Assembly (NCBI RefSeq): GCF_049615385.1
Contig: NZ_JBMZFL010000009.1
DNA: 64,000 bases
Direction: 5' to 3' (one strand)
Source: Aequoribacter sp049615385
GTDB taxonomy: Bacteria; Pseudomonadota; Gammaproteobacteria; Pseudomonadales; Halieaceae
Shown here: positions 59,996 to 64,000 of the stretch, piece after piece
How the letters are laid out: each line of letters opens with the position of its first letter
How positions within the stretch are numbered: position 1 is the stretch's first letter
The notes under the pieces: model-generated
Told to the model about the DNA's origin: nothing
What the model saw: only the letters and a program-made list of their open reading frames with translations
Databases searched by the model: none
Made by a program: the position numbers and the translations under genes

Positions 59996-61705
59996 ATGCA
60001 ATGGTTCCCCGCGGCACAGTGGCTCAGAGGCTACAATCGTTCGTTGTTTACCGCTGATTTTATCGCGGCGATCATCGTCACGATTATGCTCATCCCGCAA
60101 TCGCTGGCCTACGCGATGTTGGCCGGGCTGCCTCCAGAGGTTGGGTTGTATGCTTCAGTGCTCCCACTTGTCGCTTACGCCTTGTTTGGTACAAGTCGCA
60201 CTTTGTCGGTGGGGCCCGTTGCTGTTGTCAGTTTGATGACTGCTAGCGCAGTCAGTGACGCGGTTGCGGTAACCGGTGCCGATTATCATCAGGCGGCGAT
60301 CTTATTGGCGTTGCTCTCTGCCGCGATGTTGATTGGCATGGGCTTGCTGCGATTTGGTTTTTTGGCCAACTTTTTATCGCATCCGGTCGTCTCAGGCTTC
60401 ATCTCTGCCTCTGGGATCATTATTGCGCTGAGTCAGTTGAAGCACGTATTAGGTATTTCTGCTCACGGTGAAACATTGATTGAGCTCGGTAAGTCCCTTT
60501 CGGCTCATGTTGCTGAGACGAATAGCTATACTTTGGGCGTTGGCTTGTTTGCCTTGCTCTTCCTGGCGTGGTGTCGAAGGTATCTGAGCGTCTCGCTTGT
60601 TCGGATGGGATGTTCAAAAGATTTGGCCTCGACATTAACCAAAACCGCGCCTGTTATCTCGATTGCAGCGACCATTGCCCTAGCCTACGGTTTTGACTTG
60701 GCAGACCGAGGCGTGGCTATTGTCGGGGCCGTGCCCAGCGGTTTGCCCAGCCTTGGCTTGCCAGCATTCGATTGGCGTTTAATCGAACAGCTATGGCCCT
60801 CCGCCTTGCTGATCTCCATCATCGGCTACGTGGAGTCGATCTCAGTTGGCCGCACTCTCGGTGCAAAACGACGTCAACGGGTGCACTCTGATCAAGAGCT
60901 CATTGGCTTGGGCTCGGCTAATTTAGCCTCTGCTTTGTCCTCTGGATTTCCAGTGACCGGGGGATTCTCGCGATCCGTTGTTAATTTTGATGCCGGCGCT
61001 CAAACTCCGGCAGCAAGTATTATGACGGCGATCGGTATTGCGCTGGCGGCGATGTTTTTGACCCCGATACTTTTTTACCTACCGAAAGCGACACTGGCCG
61101 CCACAATTATTGTCGCCGTGATGAGTCTGGTCGATTTGGGTTTGTTAAAGCGTGCTTGGAATTATTCTAAGAGCGATGGGTTGGCCCTAGCTGGAACCAT
61201 CGTCATTACCCTTTTGGCGGGCGTTGAAGCAGGTGTTGTAACCGGCGTTGCGCTCTCAATTTTCTTGCACCTGTATCACACGTCAAAGCCTCATGTTGCC
61301 ATCGTCGGAGAAGTCCCAGGAACCCAGCATTTTCGGAATGTTAGCCGCCACAAAGTCATCACTGCGCCGACGATTTGCTCGATCCGAATTGACGAAAGTT
61401 TGTATTTCCCCAACGCCGCGTACCTCGAAGATGTGGTCTACGCGCAAGTCGCCAAGAATCCAGAGTTAAAGCATGTCGTTTTGATGTGCTCGGCGGTCAA
61501 CGTGATCGATCTGAGCGCTCTTGAAGCGCTGGAGATGATTAACGAGAGGCTGACAGAGCTTGATATTGGTCTGCACTTGTCTGAGGTTAAAGGGCCCGTG
61601 ATGGACGCTTTGGAGCGTTCCCACCTGCTGCACGCTTTGAACGGTCACGTCTATTTGTCGCAACACGAAGCTTTCACGCAATTACAGGCTGGCGCTGGGG
61701 CTTAA
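59996..61705 (+). CDS. SulP-family anion transporter with STAS domain
   Basis: A 569-aa SulP permease, the third gene of the sulfide operon, four bases after sqr. It has the same blocks as the first SulP: PQSLAYAMLAGLPPEVGLYA, GTSRTLSVGP, HPVVSGFISASG, and a STAS domain (MCSAVNVIDLSALEALEMI). It probably moves sulfate, sulfite or a related sulfur anion; export of the sulfite made by PDO is a reasonable inference but is not shown by sequence. The two SulP proteins are diverged paralogues, not a recent duplication. Confidence 0.91.
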   Translation: MQWFPAAQWLRGYNRSLFTADFIAAIIVTIMLIPQSLAYAMLAGLPPEVGLYASVLPLVAYALFGTSRTLSVGPVAVVSLMTASAVSDAVAVTGADYHQAAILLALLSAAMLIGMGLLRFGFLANFLSHPVVSGFISASGIIIALSQLKHVLGISAHGETLIELGKSLSAHVAETNSYTLGVGLFALLFLAWCRRYLSVSLVRMGCSKDLASTLTKTAPVISIAATIALAYGFDLADRGVAIVGAVPSGLPSLGLPAFDWRLIEQLWPSALLISIIGYVESISVGRTLGAKRRQRVHSDQELIGLGSANLASALSSGFPVTGGFSRSVVNFDAGAQTPAASIMTAIGIALAAMFLTPILFYLPKATLAATIIVAVMSLVDLGLLKRAWNYSKSDGLALAGTIVITLLAGVEAGVVTGVALSIFLHLYHTSKPHVAIVGEVPGTQHFRNVSRHKVITAPTICSIRIDESLYFPNAAYLEDVVYAQVAKNPELKHVVLMCSAVNVIDLSALEALEMINERLTELDIGLHLSEVKGPVMDALERSHLLHALNGHVYLSQHEAFTQLQAGAGA

Positions 61706-61797
61706 GCTTCTCGACTGGGGGATTAACGCTGTTTGGGGCTGGCTAGCGCTGAAATAAGCCGCCATAATGGTGTTTCTTTCGTTTGTAGCTACTGACT

Positions 61798-63891
61798 ATG
61801 TTTTTGCGCCTAATTTTAATCACCCTTTTACTGTCAACCACCGCACTTGGTCTTGCGCTTGAGTCTAGTGAGGGGCCTTTAAAGTTCACAGATGAGCAGA
61901 CTAAAACTCTGCAAGAGATGATCAAAAATTTGGAGCGCAGGCACTACGCCTCAAAGGCCTACGACAATAACCTATCGATGATGCATCTGGAGCGCTACAT
62001 CGATACCTTAGATCCTCGCAAGCTTTATTTTACGATTCAAGATATTAAAGCATTTTCTCGCCACGGTCTTTTGCTTGATGATCAAGCCAAAGAGCGTACC
62101 CTGCAGGCGGCGATCGAGGTGTATTCGATCTACTATGAGCGCCGAGTCGCGCGATTATCGGCGTTTCTGAATGACATGGCCGCTCAGATTGCCCAGCTAG
62201 ATTTTAACTCAGATGATTATCTTGAGTTGGACGTTGAAAATCTCGCCTGGGCAGATACCGAAGAAGCCTTGCAGGTGCGGTGGCGACTACAATTCAAAAA
62301 TGATGTGCTGAATCTAAAACTTGCTAAGAAAACCGACGAAGAGATCGTTAAGACACTGCGTAAGCGTTATGGCTATCAGCTCAAAGAAACGCAGCGTACG
62401 ACCGAGCGAGATGTGTTTAGCGTCTATGCTAATGCTCTAGCGAGCCTGTACGGGCCGCATACGTCTTACTATTCTCCCAGACAATCAGAAAACTTTGATA
62501 TCGAGATGTCCTTGTCGCTAGAGGGTATCGGCGCCCTGCTTCAGCTTGACGAGGATTACGTCAAAGTCAGCCGGATTGTGCCTAAAGGCCCGGCAGATAA
62601 ACACGGGCAATTAAAGGCCGCGGATCGCATTGTTGGCGTTGCCCAGGGCCCAGAGGGTGAACTGGTCGATGTGATCGGCTGGCGTCTTTCTGAGGTTGTT
62701 GATTTGATTCGAGGCCCAAAAGGCACAACGGTTCGACTGGAAATTATTCCCGCTAAGTCTTTTGGTTCCGGTGAATCTCAAATCATCGAAATTGTCCGCA
62801 ATGAGGTTAAGCTCGAGGAGCAAGCTGCACAGGCAGATGTCATAGAAATTCAGCGAGATAGCAGAACGTATAAGATTGGAGTCATAGATATTCCAACCTT
62901 TTACATGGATTTTGAAGCCGCAAGTCGTGGTGATCCAAACTACCGGAGTACCTCACGCGATGTCCGACGCCTGCTCGATGAGCTCGAAGCCAAACACGTC
63001 GATGCTGTGCTGATTGACTTGCGCAATAACGGTGGCGGCTCATTGCGTGAGGCCAATGATCTCACCGGGCTATTTATTGATTATGGTCCGACGGTGCAGA
63101 TTAAACATTCGTCTGGCAACATTTGGCGTGATGGCAAACGTGAGCGCGGCAATTATTACTCGGGGCCCATGGGGGTCATTATTAACCGTCTGAGTGCCTC
63201 AGCATCAGAAATTTTTGCGGGTGCTATTCAAGATTACGGACGCGGCTTGATTATGGGCAATGAATCGTTTGGTAAAGGTACAGTGCAGACCTTTGCAGCA
63301 CTGACCGAAGGGCAGCTTAAAGTCACCGAGTCGAAGTTTTACCGCATATCAGGTGACTCTACACAGCATCGCGGTGTAACCCCTGATGTTGTGCTCCCGT
63401 CTCTTTACGACCCTGACGATATCGGTGAGAGCACCATGGACTTTCCCCTGCCTTGGGATCAAATTCGAGCGGTACCACGACAAACTTACGGAGACTATGA
63501 GGCACTGCTGCCGCGCTTGATTGCGTCGTCACAACAACGTCAACTATCGGAGCCTCATCTGGTTTTGTTGCGTGAGCAAATTGAGCTTGCAAATCGAGAC
63601 CGGGAGCAAACGCGGCTTTCTTTAAACTTCGAGGAACGGCAGAAGGCGCGCGAGGAGCGCAACGCCCGTTGGCTTGCGATCGAGAACAAGCGGCGTGCAC
63701 TGGAGGGGGAAGAGCCACTTCTTACGCTCGAGCAGGATGATGAAGAGAGTCCTGATGAGGTGGACGCACAAGAACAGCGCAATGCGATCGACACGGAGCA
63801 CGATGCCCTGCTACTGGAATCTGCGCAAGTGATCACTGACGCGCTGGCTTTTAGTCAAGAGCCCCTGCTGGCCCGACCAGCCATCAAGTAA
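61798..63891 (+). CDS. prc: Tail-specific protease Prc
   Basis: Periplasmic S41 protease that cuts proteins from unfolded C-termini, for example MepS and FtsI. The 697-aa product has a signal (LRLILITLLLSTTALGLA), an N-terminal helical domain, a PDZ domain (EGIGALLQLDEDYVKV at about 240-330), and the catalytic domain. The Ser is in SASASEIFAGA and the Lys in ESFGKGTVQ, the S41 dyad. A C-terminal DUF3340-like helical part (EERQKAREERNARWLAIENK) follows. No clear ribosome site is visible before ATG. It starts 92 bp after the SulP gene and overlaps cobA tail to tail. Confidence 0.95.
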   Translation: MFLRLILITLLLSTTALGLALESSEGPLKFTDEQTKTLQEMIKNLERRHYASKAYDNNLSMMHLERYIDTLDPRKLYFTIQDIKAFSRHGLLLDDQAKERTLQAAIEVYSIYYERRVARLSAFLNDMAAQIAQLDFNSDDYLELDVENLAWADTEEALQVRWRLQFKNDVLNLKLAKKTDEEIVKTLRKRYGYQLKETQRTTERDVFSVYANALASLYGPHTSYYSPRQSENFDIEMSLSLEGIGALLQLDEDYVKVSRIVPKGPADKHGQLKAADRIVGVAQGPEGELVDVIGWRLSEVVDLIRGPKGTTVRLEIIPAKSFGSGESQIIEIVRNEVKLEEQAAQADVIEIQRDSRTYKIGVIDIPTFYMDFEAASRGDPNYRSTSRDVRRLLDELEAKHVDAVLIDLRNNGGGSLREANDLTGLFIDYGPTVQIKHSSGNIWRDGKRERGNYYSGPMGVIINRLSASASEIFAGAIQDYGRGLIMGNESFGKGTVQTFAALTEGQLKVTESKFYRISGDSTQHRGVTPDVVLPSLYDPDDIGESTMDFPLPWDQIRAVPRQTYGDYEALLPRLIASSQQRQLSEPHLVLLREQIELANRDREQTRLSLNFEERQKAREERNARWLAIENKRRALEGEEPLLTLEQDDEESPDEVDAQEQRNAIDTEHDALLLESAQVITDALAFSQEPLLARPAIK

Positions 63892-64000
63892 TTACCTCCA
63901 GGGTCGGGCGATTATACCAGCTGAGTTTCTGGTGAAGCTTTATGACCTGCCCCACCAGTATCAATGTGGGGCCATCCCAGCTCTGCTGTTCGGCTTTGGA
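63884..64000 (-). CDS. cobA: Uroporphyrinogen-III C-methyltransferase, 3' end only
   Basis: The last 38 codons of a gene that continues beyond the window. The visible C-terminus contains GPTLILVGQVIKLHQKLSWY, which matches the end of the SUMT domain of CobA/CysG, the enzyme that makes precorrin-2 for sirohaem. Sirohaem is the cofactor of the sulfite reductase encoded at 30350-32008. The stop lies eight bases inside the prc 3' end on the opposite strand. Only the tail is seen, so a fused CysG cannot be excluded. Confidence 0.78.
   Translation of the reverse strand, partial: SKAEQQSWDGPTLILVGQVIKLHQKLSWYNRPTLEVIT

Noticed and set aside
1..64000. CRISPR arrays, IS elements, prophage or toxin-antitoxin pairs
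   Set aside because: None seen: no regularly spaced repeats, no transposase, integrase or phage structural genes, and no paired small toxin/antitoxin frames.

Overview
The window reads as a continuous piece of a free-living gammaproteobacterial chromosome. Gene order supports this: rne/rluC beside yceD-rpmF-fabDG-acpP-fabF-pabC-mltG-tmk-holB-pilZ; tig-clpP-clpX-lon-hupB-ppiD; and mltD-gloB-yafS-rnhA-dnaQ. PilZ and the holB-pilZ junction look Pseudomonas/Cellvibrio-like, and the electron-transfer flavoprotein block and sulfide genes fit an aerobic, probably marine heterotroph. I cannot name the genus from sequence alone. I see no transposase, integrase, phage gene or CRISPR array; coding density is very high.

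Layout. 1-380: tRNA-Ser(TGA) on the minus strand, followed downstream by a copy of its last 19 nt plus its terminator, set 172 bp away (an rtT-like repeat). 0.4-3.0 kb: rne. 3.5-6.5 kb: rluC, a HAD phosphatase, maf/yceF, yceD, rpmF. 6.5-14.7 kb: fatty-acid genes running into folate, cell-wall, dTMP, DNA polymerase and pilus genes, ending in an unexpected GH84 hexosaminidase gene; plsX and fabH are absent from their usual place after rpmF. 14.8-23.3 kb: tRNA-Leu(TAG) and the protein quality-control cluster. 23.3-28.6 kb: serA, a DUF1285 gene, and divergent etfQO versus etfBA. 28.7-38.1 kb: a Kef-type antiporter, DUF934-cysI sulfite reductase, metH with a DUF2970 partner, nfuA, and a DAHP synthase. 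38.2-44.1 kb: an AddB-like nuclease and AddA-like helicase-nuclease pair. 44.0-51.5 kb: mltD, gloB, yafS-like, rnhA, dnaQ, nudC, sohB, a thioesterase and two small envelope proteins. 51.7-54.0 kb: two short-chain dehydrogenases and a nitroreductase. 54.2-61.7 kb: a sulfide-oxidation locus. 61.8-64 kb: tail-specific protease prc and the 3' end of a cobA-type uroporphyrinogen-III methyltransferase gene.

The most interesting unit is 54.2-61.7 kb. A sigma-54 activator with three cysteines spaced exactly as in the persulfide sensor FisR is divergent from an operon of persulfide dioxygenase, a sulfide:quinone oxidoreductase with an N-terminal DUF442/phosphatase-like domain, and a SulP transporter; a second SulP gene lies convergent to the regulator. 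A near-consensus -24/-12 promoter and a TTGTCA inverted repeat sit in the divergent intergenic region. Inferred flow: H2S to persulfide (SQR), persulfide to sulfite (PDO), anion movement by SulP. The same window carries sulfite reductase and a sirohaem-pathway methyltransferase, so sulfite could also be assimilated.
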